From NCBI RefSeq assembly GCF_905475345.1, contig NC_066587.1, positions 2,679,570 to 2,743,569 of the forward strand: a DNA stretch of 64,000 nucleotides, given 5' to 3'. Every line of letters starts with the position of its first letter. Position 1 is the stretch's first letter. This document shows, piece after piece, positions 51,356 through 62,012 of this stretch. The notes beneath the pieces are model-generated. The model had not been told where the DNA came from and did no database searches. It worked only from the letters and a program-made list of their open reading frames with translations. Origin of the DNA: Vespula vulgaris. Lineage: Eukaryota; Arthropoda; Insecta; Hymenoptera; Vespidae. Made by a program: the position numbers and the translations under genes.

Positions 51356-51365
<10 letters not shown>
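49946..51365. other. Gene-free
   Basis: Unique 50000-50210 and 50520-50700 (the latter GC-richer around 50580-50650), AT-rich elsewhere, poly-T 50806-50825. No exon recognised. Confidence 0.55.

Positions 51366-51414
<49 letters not shown>
51366..51414. repeat. (GA)24 array
   Basis: Pure GA. Confidence 0.97.
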
Positions 51415-51417
<3 letters not shown>

Positions 51418-52428
51418 GAACTAGTCATTAACTATGCGTAATGACCTTTCTCATTCGCTTTAACACACGAGTTATGCTCTTCGTCCCTAGGAAATGTCAT
51501 CTTTAACATCGTTTCGAAATATCCATGTAGTTTACGTATATCGGTGCTTCCAGCTGGTTTCCTTCATTTAGCTTACCTGGACCAGAGTTCGGCAAATTGG
51601 TGACGTAATTACGGATCGTTGCTCGCTCAACGAGCTTACATTTGATCGAACATATGTACATTGCTTTGACTTCGTTCCATCATCTTCTATCGATAAACAG
51701 TATTAGTTTCGATATCTCTCTATCATATTTCTAATAGTTTCACCGAGGTTTCTTCCTTTCCTTTTTTATTTTTCTTTTTTCTTTCGATTTCTGTATTTCC
51801 TCTCTTTTCTTTTTTTTTTTCTATGTATACTCCCTCTTCGTTTCGTCTTTAACATATTTGTGAACGCGTAGAAGCGTTCTATTAGAAAGCAATGTAGTTG
51901 TAGGAATTAGGAAGTGATTTTTTGAAAAATCGCTAATACTAACTCGCTAAACGAGTTCGCGTTATTACGCGAACGTTTGAATCCATCTAAAAGATTTTTA
52001 TAGAAAATTCTCTTTTACGTTGGAAATTCACATTTTTTAAATTTCCCTTTAACTAACGCAAACGTCTAAGGGAGAAGCATAAACGAATTATTACGCAATT
52101 TTTTTGTTTCTTGCAAATTGTCACTAAACGTTTATATATGGGCGTATGCGTTTCACTGTGTTTATATCTACAACCTCGACGTTAATTAAAGAAAAGAGAA
52201 AGGAAGTTAGGAAAAGAGAAAAAAAGAAAGAGAGAGAAAGAGAGAGGGTAGATTATTTTTTTCTCAAAGCTTAAATTAAAGTAACAATGGATCTTCGCTT
52301 TAAACCCATTGCCCTTTTTATAAACCAAAAAAAAAAGAAAAAAAAGAAAAAAGTAAAAGAAAAATAAAAAGACAGAGAAGAAAAGAAAAAACCGAAGTGT
52401 GTACTTCTCTTTCTCTCTCTCTCTCTAC

Positions 52429-52472
<44 letters not shown>

Positions 52473-52701
52473 TGAAGAGATCCTTACAACCCTCGAGAGT
52501 GAAAGAACGATAACGAAGTGCTAGAAAAAAATCTTAGTTATCAAGAGGCGGATGAGATATCGATGAAGGATTTCGCGAGCGACTTGTTCACCCTCGGTTT
52601 TACGCTTCCACGAATTCGGAAGGGGGAAAGAAGGTAAAAACGTGGGAGAGTTCGTTGAGAGGAGAGAGATTTCAGAATGAAGAGGAACGAAATACACTGT
52701 G

Positions 52702-52741
<40 letters not shown>

Positions 52742-52913
52742 AGGAAAGAGGGAGAGGAGAACTCAGTTTGAATTTGGCCCGCGCCTCGTTAATTTTTCGC
52801 CTCGTGTCACTGCATTGTTTGTTCGCGAAAAAGTGAGTGTTTATTGCCCGCAGCTCGAGACGAGAGAACCAACGAGTTGTATAAGCGTGTGTTACACATA
52901 CATACATACGTAG

Positions 52914-52949
<36 letters not shown>

Positions 52950-53173
52950 GCGAACATAGACCTATTGGTACGTAGTGCTCAAGAACACACACATATAAAG
53001 AGGACAAAAAGTACGTAGGTAAATACGTAGGTGTATAAGAACGTTTGCAAGGCAAGAAGCATTATTCCGTTTTAATGATTCCAATCTAACGAGAAAACGA
53101 ATTTTCGAAAGAAGACTATCGAAAAAGGGTTGAACTTGCTCCTTCTTTGTTAAATGCAAAAACATCTATATCT

Positions 53174-53177
<4 letters not shown>
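51415..53177. other. Gene-free; unique block and small arrays
   Basis: 51420-51720 and 51840-52180 are unique. (CTAT)11 at 52429-52472, (GA)14 at 52706-52735, GT/TA at 52914-52949. 52765-52830 is GC-richer. A minus-strand donor CCAG|GTAAGC at 51577 ends a 28-codon open stretch (see findings). Confidence 0.5.
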
Positions 53178-53221
<44 letters not shown>

Positions 53222-53286
53222 GTATATGTACCCATACAATGAATCGCTCTGACAAAGTTGAAAATGGTGGGGATATATGTATCCTC

Positions 53287-53332
<46 letters not shown>
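53178..53332. repeat. (TA)21 and (CT)22 arrays
   Basis: TA at 53178-53220 and CT at 53288-53332, separated by 67 bp of unique DNA. Confidence 0.96.
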
Positions 53333-53335
<3 letters not shown>

Positions 53336-53919
53336 CTCTCTTTGGTTATGTATGTATGTATGTATGTGTGTGTATGTATAGGTGTATGTAATAATCGACG
53401 ATCCTCTCTCGTATAATAGCAACGTCAATAACAACATCAAAGGCGGCAAGCTTTGCACACGCTCGGGGATTATTATTTCCTTCCTCGGAATTTTACTCTC
53501 TCACTCGCTACTGGATGACACTGCCCGTCGAGCGAATGCACAATGGCCTTTGTCATGGATCCTTTTATTCCTCTTTCTTTCTAAGAGCATACTCGTGCTT
53601 GGTTGCACGGGATACACTAAGAATTTCTATTTATTTCGGACTACCAACCCCTTATATCTCTTACCGTGCATGTCGTTTTAACTCCAATTTTTTCTTTTTC
53701 CTTTTGTTTTCTCCCTTTCTTGTTTTTCTTTTTCTTTTCTTCTCTTTTCTTTTCGTCACCATCGAATTATTTATCCTACTAATTTGTACTGTCCGTTTTC
53801 TTTTCTCTTTTTTTTTTTTTCATGGAAAAATTATATTTATATCTGGGATTAGTCGATTAAAAATATTATTAAAAATATTTTTGAAAGATAATCAGTAAAT
53901 CATCGTTTTTTATTAATAA

Positions 53920-53959
<40 letters not shown>

Positions 53960-54606
53960 TTCAATATGATGTAAAAAAGTATATATATAACTTTGTTCGA
54001 AGAGAAAATTTGAAGCTTCATCATCATTGGAGAATCTATTAATATTAGATCCGACAAGATGTACATAGCTTGTCAAAAAAAAATATTGACTAATAAGATT
54101 TTGCAAATAATTTTGCAAATGTAAAATTTTCAAAAAATTTCTGTTTTTTTTTTCGTTCGAAGTAAAAATATAAACAGATATCTCGATTTATATTCTTTCC
54201 GATGGATTAATTAAAACTTTCGGAACGATCCATTTGTTAAAATAATATCAATCGAAAATAGGAACAATTTTAATACCAAATCATGGGTCAGGTCATTTCT
54301 ATTTTTGAACTAATAAAAGAGAAATTTTATATCGTAAAGAAGCTTTATTACGAAGATCATTATTATATTGTTTCCTCTTAATCGAACAAAGATGTCTGTC
54401 TTTTTTCTCGAATTAAAAACATTACACTTTCATTACAGTTAAACACAGAAAAGTACCTTACAATCCGAAATAATTTTATCGTTTCCATATGGCCCCAACA
54501 TCCCTTACAATCTAAACATCCTCCTTTTTTTTCGTCAATGAAATCTCAATGAACGATTTTATGTACGCACTCGTACGAAATCTTCTATCTGAATCTCACA
54601 CTGATT

Positions 54607-54608
<2 letters not shown>
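53333..54608. other. Gene-free; AT-rich
   Basis: TATG/TGTG words 53348-53388, T-rich 53680-53820, (AT)16 at 53923-53955. No exon recognised. Confidence 0.6.

Positions 54609-54662
<54 letters not shown>
54609..54662. repeat. (GA)27 array
   Basis: Pure GA. Confidence 0.97.
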
Positions 54663-54666
<4 letters not shown>

Positions 54667-55398
54667 CGAGATTTCCCATACGAGAAAATTTTTTTCTATT
54701 CTATTGGAGGAGTCGAAAAAAAAAAGAGAGAAAAAAGAAAAAAGAATAAAAAAAAATAGGAAAGGTCGAGCGAAAGGTAGTCGAGCTCGGCAAAATGAAC
54801 GTTAAATAAAATTTCGTGAATAACCGATAATGTGGGGGGGTCTTGAATTTTAAATTCGAGTTATATAAAAAAAAAAAAAAATAAATAAAAAGGAAAGGAA
54901 ACTATTTTCCCCCGCTGTTATTTTATTTCCCTCCTTTTTTTTTTTTGATTCTTTACTCTCAACACGTTGAATAACCCACGCTCGAAAATAATAATATTTC
55001 TAAGCGCAGGACATAATCGATTCGATAACGATCGATCGATAATAACTATTATAGAAAAAGGAAAGACGTTCTCGTTCTTTTTCCATTGTACACATACGAT
55101 GACAGACAAGAAAAGAAAAGAAAAGAAAAGACAAACAGACGGGAAAGGTTGGTCAAATCTAACGATCGGTATAAACGTGGTTACGATAAATGGGGAAGAT
55201 TAAAAAATCGTTTTATTTTTCACTATCGGAGACGGCAGTTAAATCCTCTCGCTTGGTACTTCGCTAATGGTCGTCGTAAATAGTTGTCCGTATATCGCGT
55301 CGTTAGACTCCACCTTCCATAGAAAATACTAGGGGCCGTGTGGGAGCTCAGGCGATAAATCAAGTCGCGTAGGACGTTTCGAAGTTTCAAACGTTTTG
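54663..55398. other. Gene-free; A-rich then unique
   Basis: Low complexity to ~54960; 54960-55390 mostly unique. Confidence 0.6.
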
Positions 55399-55453
55399 CC
55401 ACCACCACCAGCACCACCACCACCACCACCACCACCTCCACCACCTCCACCTT
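55399..55453. repeat. (ACC)n triplet array, ~18 units
   Basis: ACC with GCACC and TCC variants. Confidence 0.95.
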
Positions 55454-55644
55454 TACCTCTACCTCCATCGCAACAACTACTGCCACCTTCAACTTCCACT
55501 TCTATAACGTCGATATAAACTCTGACATTTTTCTAAAAGATACTTATGGCGTATCGTTTTCGTTAATGATTATTTTCTTGCATGGATTTCATCTGTAAAT
55601 TGCATTAAAATTGATTGAAATATTCTTGTTATCGTCTGAGAGTT

Positions 55645-55699
<55 letters not shown>

Positions 55700-56179
55700 C
55701 GATGGAATGTCATCTGTTAATATGTCATTATTCTTTTTCACCCATCTCGATTTATATCTCGTTAAATCGATCTATTAAATGTATAGCGTTTAGTATTACG
55801 TTAAGCAAAATATTATAGTATTACGAATATATTCGTAAAATTTAAAGTATATGAACCAGTTATGAAATTTGTTAAAAAATTTGTCTAAAAAAAAAAAAAA
55901 GAAGAAGAGAAAAAGAAAACAAGGGAGAAAAATTTTCTAATGGGCCCTTAAATTTATGAATATTTTTATGTCCTTAAGAAAAATTGTCCACTTCAATAAT
56001 AAAAAATAATTACTTTTATCTTATGACGAGTAAGTATATTGCGACGTAATAGAAACAATTGTTATCACTTAGTGAAGAATATACTGATCAATATACGAAT
56101 TGCATCTACATATGCATATATATATATATAAAATAAAAATCGATACTTATCGTTATCGATCGTAAGAAAAATAATTACT
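55454..56179. other. Gene-free on present evidence; (TA)24 and AT-rich DNA
   Basis: (TA)24 at 55648-55695; nothing else recognised. It lies directly 3' (minus sense) of the possible second exon and shows no clear minus-strand AATAAA in the first ~100 bp. Confidence 0.5.
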
Positions 56180-56406
56180 CTAATGTGGATGTAAAGAACG
56201 ACGTATATCTATTTTTACTTCTTCTTCTTCTTCTTCTACAAATCTGAATGACAAATGCAATAATAAAATCATAACGTGCGAAAAGTGTAAGGTAAGGTGT
56301 AAGCACGGATTCGCGCTTTTCCAAGCGTCGCACCATTGTTTCTCAAACAATCCGCAGCCTCGCGAACAATAATGAAGGACTCCAATTGTACGTTTAAATG
56401 CCGCTG
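56180..56406 (-). CDS. Possible second coding exon (Cys-containing), phase-compatible with the signal-peptide exon
   Basis: On the minus strand a CT-repeat and poly-T tract (56460-56430) precedes three closely spaced AGs, so the exon could start at 56412, 56406 or 56403. All three keep the same frame when joined to the phase-1 base of the exon at 57528. The frame stays open to a TAG at 56180, adding 75 residues if used unspliced from 56406, for a protein of about 96 residues. Near the start it reads AAAFKRTIGVLHYCSRGCG and later shows WCDAWKSANPC, giving four cysteines in about 23 residues (C-x3-C-x7-C-x8-C) and a Lys-Arg that could be a dibasic cleavage site. The segment is visibly richer in GC than its flanks. 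Against it: a second frame and the opposite strand are also open here, the tail is low-complexity Glu from a GAA repeat, and no family is recognised. It may instead end at an internal donor or be conserved noncoding DNA. Confidence 0.22.
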
Positions 56407-57527
56407 CTATGTCTCGCCGTAAGATATAAAAAAAAAAACAGAGAGAGAGAGAGAGAGAGAGAGAAAATGAGAAAGAAAGTAAACGCACTGATGACAAGAA
56501 ATGAAGAAGAGAGAGGAAAAAGAGAGTGGGAGAGAGATAGAGAAAGAAAAAGCAAAAAAAGGGAGGAAAATAACGAGCATCATTCAAACGAGTAACTTCG
56601 ATCGTTCCACGTGAAATTAACGAGCGAAACGCTTTTGAAAACGTTACAACGTGGTTGAATGCTGCTTCGATACAGTTTACGAACTTAACAGTCTATCGGT
56701 AGGATCTACGAAACGCGAACGCAAGCTAGAAAAACACACATATTTTTTGCCGTTGTTGTTCCTTTCTTCCTGTTTTTTCTTTCTCTTTTCTCTCTCTCTC
56801 TCTTTCTCTTCTTTTTTTTCTTCACGTTACTAATGAAACAAAAAAGAATAAGAATATGAAGAGAAGGTGAAGGAAGAAGAAGAAGAAGATGAAGAAGAAG
56901 AAAAAAAATTGCAATGTAAAACGTGCAGTTTCTTTCTTATTTAACCGTAAAACGTTCTCGAGGCGATAAAGGTATAAAACCATTTCGCATAAATCAGAGG
57001 GGCTACTCTCGGTAAAGTTAGATTATTTACAGATGTATCCGTTATACATACATATTAATGAACGGGGCAGCTTTTCCAGCTCGGAATCACGAATTACTGT
57101 TCCGTGTCGGATAACTTCTTTTTCAGCACAATTTTTATATAATGTTCTATCGGGGAAAAAGAAAAATTAAAAATAAAAATAAAAAAAAAAAAAAGAAAAG
57201 AAAGCAGTTTAAAATATATACAATATTTTTTCTCTTTGTTATCAGAAATTCCAATCAGATCCCTTATAGTTGTCATTACGACTGTCATATATAATTAATT
57301 AATTAATTAATTAATTATTTCATTGAGATAGTAATAGAGTTAAATCGTATCAACGTTCTTCAACCTATGATTATAGTTCGTCGTGTAACGCGTATTGCTT
57401 CGTTATTTAATTAAATCGTAAATAACGAATGAATCGACAAGGTCGTTCTCGATATCAAGGATTAAGTTAAGTATAATCGAGCGTGATCGATAAATCGTAT
57501 TATTACATTACGTTACATTATACTCAC
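56407..57527 (-). other. Putative first coding intron (if the exon at 56406 is used)
   Basis: It begins GTGAGTATAATG at the donor. It contains (TTAA)6 at 57294-57317, a strong alternative acceptor ctttttccccgatag ending at 57147 that is also phase-1 compatible but reaches a stop after 17 codons, a CACGTG at 56608-56613, and (GA)12 at 56440-56464 forming, on the minus strand, the pyrimidine tract before the candidate exon. Confidence 0.25.
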
Positions 57528-57591
57528 CGTTATTAATCGTCGTCAGAGCGACGACTCCGAGTAACCATGTCGCGACACTGATCGTGGACAT
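57528..57591 (-). CDS. First coding exon: N-terminal signal peptide of an unidentified secreted or membrane protein
   Basis: Reading right to left, the exon has 21 full codons plus one base, beginning MSTISVATWLLGVV and ending Thr-Ile-Asn-Asn. Residues 8-19 (W, L, L, V, V, A, L and T-rich) form the hydrophobic core of a classical signal peptide; the n-region lacks a basic residue, which is slightly atypical. The start codon sits in gaaacgaagATGt, with a purine at -3. The exon ends at 57528 in G followed by GTGAGT, a near-perfect 5' splice site, leaving a phase-1 junction. A separate signal-peptide exon with a phase-1 intron is common in secreted proteins and receptors, including immunoglobulin-type adhesion proteins, but nothing here identifies the family. 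The surrounding ~900 bp are unusually poor in microsatellites. The remaining coding exons lie at lower coordinates or outside the window. The alternative is a chance ORF next to decoy splice sites, which is less likely given four concordant signals. Confidence 0.55.
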
Positions 57592-57655
57592 CTTCGTTTC
57601 CCTCGTCGCAAGTTTCACCTCACATAATACGTTTCCCTCATACGTTGAAGTGTAA
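57592..57655 (-). other. 5' leader part of the signal-peptide exon, with upstream splice acceptor
   Basis: The exon appears to begin at 57655, just after a tctcttcttgtttacag acceptor on the minus strand (AG at 57657-57656). The 64 leader bases run directly into the ATG at 57591. This implies at least one noncoding first exon further right, so the promoter of this gene is not at this exon. No convincing donor-terminated 5' exon was found between here and 64000. Confidence 0.5.
57615..57641 (-). promoter_or_regulatory. Upstream ORF with a nested start-stop (ATG TGA) in the leader
   Basis: An 8-codon uORF (MRETYYVR then TGA) starts at 57641 and stops at 57615. Overlapping it in another frame is a minimal ATG-TGA at 57625-57620. 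Both end before the main ATG, 23-30 nt upstream of it. Such uORFs and start-stop elements generally reduce initiation at the main start. This depends on the leader being transcribed as inferred. Confidence 0.4.
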
Positions 57656-58661
57656 CTGTAAACAAGAAGAGACTATATTATACACCGAACACGTATGCTC
57701 TCGTTGGTACTAACTCTTCATGGTCTTAACCCTTTGTGTAATAAGTTTTCGGTTAACGGCTAAACTAACTTTCAAAATGTCACAGAACTGAGAACGATGC
57801 TTCCTATATTCAACGAACAAATGGCTACCTAATAATAATACGTTAAAATACGTAAGATTAAACGTAAATTAACGACAGTATTAATTCGATGTAAGTCAAT
57901 AATTGTAAACGAAAAGTGTATGTAACGTGACTAATATAGGATTCGTTACCATTCATCCATTTCTCCAATAAAATATTGTCAGTTTGGTTATCCCGATAGG
58001 ATCAAAACGTAACAACGAACGATTAAGATAATTATTATCTCGCTGAACATTAAGCAACTCGCATCGAACAAAAAACTCGACACATCTAGAAAAATCTAAT
58101 AATTCCTACTTGTATATTTTCTATAAAAGTAATTCTCACCATTCTGACATATTCCATACACCGTATCCTTATTCATAGGATAGTATCTCGTAAAATCTAG
58201 AAGAAACACGTACTTACTTACTTACTTACTTACTCGCTTGCTTGTTTGTTTGTGCTTGCTTACTTGTTTACTTTCTTACTTTCCTTATTACTTCAAATTT
58301 TTAAGAATCTTAGATAGCGGATAAATTTTCAATTACACTTTCAGTTCGTCGGGTTTTGTAGTCGTGTTTGTAATGTAATGTGGGATAGAGATAGAAACAA
58401 AAACAACGGAACAGAGAGAGAGAGAGAGAGGGGGGGAGAGAGAGAAAATACACATAAAAACGAATATAACCTTCTGTACTTTCATATCGAAACTCGACAA
58501 AGCGGGCTCGAGTGTACGCGCAAAAAATAGACCCATATTATCCGTAGAATCCGACATAATAAAAGAGCCAAGTTGGGCGAGTTACACACAATACCTAGAT
58601 AATCCTCTTACATTTCCAACGTAACGCGTTATATCAGAAAGACAGAGATAGAGATAAAGAC

Positions 58662-58703
<42 letters not shown>

Positions 58704-59421
58704 TAAGAAAGAGAGAGAGAGAGGGTGAGGAGTGAATTTCGTTTGCCAGTAAGGTCCAAAAGATGAGCCTTATCGAGAGAGAGAGAGAGAGAAAGAGAAA
58801 GAGAGAAAAATAAGAAGGGTAGTAGGAGAAAGAGAAAGAGAGAAAGGGAAAAACATATAGCTTTGCTTCGCTTTTGGCCATGGCACGCTTTTCTCTTCGT
58901 GCAAAGTGGCCCACGAGAGAAAAGGCCAATCTCGAGTTTAAGGAAAATACGAATTCCAAGGGAGAATCGCGCGAATCTCGTGCTTGATTTTCTCCGCACC
59001 CTCTTTCCCTCTGTTTCTCTTTCTTTCACGTTTCTAGGAAATAAAAAGAGAGAAAGAGAGAGTGTGTGTGTATGCGAAAGAAACAGAAAGAGGGAGAGAG
59101 AGGGATAGAGATAGAGACGATTTCGGGAAACTGCTCATTCGTCACGTCGAGATAGCTCGTTCTCTCTCTCTCTCTCTTTCTCTCCTTCTTTTCTCCTCGA
59201 ATAGATCCGTAGAAGGCGTGATGTTCTGTCCCGTTTCTTATAGCAAGAAGGACCGTAAGCGAAATGGCTCGCTGTGGACCGGCTGCTGCCATAGTATTTC
59301 CCATACGTCCTCCAGTAAACGTGACGCGGTTCATTTATTCAAATCACAAGCGATGTTCACTGTCAAAACGTTTTCTCCTCTTCTCTTTCTTTCTCTCTTT
59401 ATATATATGTATATGTATATG

Positions 59422-59423
<2 letters not shown>
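57656..59423. other. Upstream side of the signal-peptide exon; probable intron
   Basis: 57656-58200 is unusually repeat-free AT-rich DNA. (TTAC)6 at 58211-58234, GA arrays at 58412-58445, 58668-58700 and 58766-58805, CT at 59160-59178. 59200-59345 is GC-richer unique DNA without exon support. Confidence 0.45.

Positions 59424-59458
<35 letters not shown>
59424..59458. repeat. (TA)17 array
   Basis: Pure TA. Confidence 0.97.
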
Positions 59459-59462
<4 letters not shown>

Positions 59463-59696
59463 TTCCTTCTTTTTCTCTTTCTGTATCGCTTCATCTCCTT
59501 CTCTTCATTTCACGTTTATTTTTCCTTTCCGTATTTCCCAACTCCATCGAGAGAAACGAAGAGTAAAATAGAATAGGAAAAGAGATAGAGACTAAAGCAT
59601 TCTCCTCATTCTCTCGTGAACACGTAAAACGAACCAAACGAGCCCTTCGAGAGAGAGAGAAAGACAGAGAGTGTGTGTGAAACAGATACAGAAACG

Positions 59697-59701
<5 letters not shown>

Positions 59702-59756
<55 letters not shown>
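59702..59756. repeat. (GA)27 array
   Basis: Pure GA. Confidence 0.97.
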
Positions 59757-59760
<4 letters not shown>

Positions 59761-60456
59761 CCTGTAGTATTACATAGGGTACGTTCATCGTGTCTCTTTT
59801 CATCCAACACGTCTCTTACTCGATCCAGCAACGACGTGCGCATTGGACTTTGTGTGTCGACGCGAGCGGCATCCACTACAGAAGCCTACGTTTTCATCGC
59901 TTTGTCCTCTGTTTCGGTGTTTCTACGGTGTTTCCCTCTTGAGAGGGAAGACTTTACCCCTTTCTCCCTTTTACGAAAATATTCTACGATACCTACCCCA
60001 TTATACTCACCATTGTTTCATCGACTTGGAATATCTTCAAGAAAGATCTTTCGTTTGTTGATTATAACGCGTTAAATGTATGTATTATGTATAAATGTTT
60101 CATTCGAATATTTACGTAAGCTTTACAATCTGCTTTTATCGTTAAATACATACGTAGATATGGATACGTAAAGACAAATTCGACTTTTTTTTTTGTTGTA
60201 TGTATATCTTTGATAAATCCGATGGAATTATTTAATATATATTTCACTCGACGATTCATTCGGAATCAATGATTATAAAAAATGAAAAGAAAAGCGAGAA
60301 AATAGTCGAAGCGAATTCGATTGTACATTACGTACGAGGTACAAAGAAATTTTATATGTACGTAGGTATAATGTACGTATGTACCTACGTATTACCTTCG
60401 TGCGAAAATAATACATGTAAACAAATATAATTGTAAATAACTTTGTTAATTTATAA

Positions 60457-60504
<48 letters not shown>

Positions 60505-61411
60505 TCTCCCGTTTCGTTCATTTTAATCTTACATATTTATATGCGCCCTTTACCAGTTTCCAATTTCCGTTGATTGGCTTTCCTTCGTTCGAAGATATTT
60601 AAATACTTGCGAGGAATAAATTATCACAGGGGGAAACAATAAAGAAGAAATATAGTTCGTTAAGATACGCTTGACGACGTGACGACTACGAGGTAGTAGT
60701 AATCTTCGTAATAAGTAAGTTACTGTCGATGAATATCGACGATAAAAAGTTCCGTTTCGCTTTTATATTGACTTTATGATTCGATAGCAACAGAAGAGGA
60801 AAATAAGACGGAGCAAGAAAGATAATCGAGTACGCGCGTTGGGACGGAAATTAACATTTAAAGAAAAAAAATAAAAACAAAAACTTTTTCTGTGCTTGTC
60901 CCTCTCTCTCTCTTTCTCTCTCTCACACACACACACACACATTTGCTTCTTCTCTCTTCTTCTTGGAGCAAACGACGAACGAAAGTCAAACGACTTTTCA
61001 GTTTCATAACAAATCGAAGAACTTCCATCGAAGCGTTCAGTTTTAAACATAACCCAAATCCAGGCACTGGAGAAACTTGATCGCCATATTATCGAGAAGT
61101 TCTCTTGGTAAGAGAAAAGTGAACATTGGTTTTAAACCATAGTCCGCTTCCTCCTTCAACCCCTCGCCTATGACTCCATCCCCATCCTCGCACTTTATTT
61201 TTACGAATTTGAATCTCCACCATTTGAAACCGTAATGGAAAATCTTTTTACGATGTATACGCGAATATATCGGATCATACTCCTTATAACTCTTCCCAAG
61301 TTCGATTTAACTGCAATCGGGGTCGTGGGGGTGTCGATGAACGACGCGCGAAATTCGAAAAGAATCAAATATGCTTAACGATTCGTACGAAGTATCGAAA
61401 TTTATAGTAGT
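59757..61411. other. Gene-free
   Basis: 59760-60060 unique with balanced composition; (TA)20 at 60460-60499; (CA)9 near 60924-60942. No 5' exon with a convincing minus-strand donor seen. Confidence 0.5.
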
Positions 61412-61446
61412 AAGGAGGAGGAGGAGGAGGAGGAGGAGGAGGAGAA
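61412..61446. repeat. (GGA)11 array
   Basis: Pure GGA. Confidence 0.97.
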
Positions 61447-61951
61447 GAAAGGGGGGCATAAGCGACGCGAGTTCGATAAATCTGATTTCTGACGTAAGTA
61501 AGCAGATGCCATGAATCGACGAGAAAAGCAGAGAGGGAGAGAGAAAAAATGAAAGTAAATTTCGATCGGGAGATAGGTAATGCGTCGTGGTGAGTAGAAA
61601 CGAAATTTCAAATAGACTCGAAAGTTACGATCACGTAGACGTGGCTGGAATCGAAATGTACAACTTTTATTTTGACGTAGAAAATGCATGAGATAGAGAA
61701 ACAGAGGAAAATGAGCGAGAAAAATGAGAGACAGAGAAAAAGAGAGAGAGAGAGAGAGAGAGAGACGGAAGAATAGTATAGTATGCATTCGTGAAACAGG
61801 AAATTCCATTCAACGTATCTTCCGAGATAAAACGCTGAAACGCAGTTGCGTGCACCTGTGAATTAGCAGATAGCACTCCGGAAACGTTTGAAGTTTTGCT
61901 TGAACCATCCGCACGAAAATATGTATTTTTCCGTGGCTTGATCTTTTTTTT

Positions 61952-61953
<2 letters not shown>

Positions 61954-62002
<49 letters not shown>

Positions 62003-62012
62003 CGTCCGTCCG
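61954..62012. repeat. (CT)23-(GTCC)3
   Basis: Compound array. Confidence 0.95.

Noticed and set aside
53339..53349. miR-9-like word TCTTTGGTTAT
   Set aside because: Only 11 bases match; continues into a TATG microsatellite and no complementary arm is present.
57094..57146. Alternative second exon after the ctttttccccgatag acceptor
   Set aside because: Phase-compatible with the signal exon, but reaches a stop after 17 codons and lies in AT-rich DNA; kept only as a cryptic acceptor.
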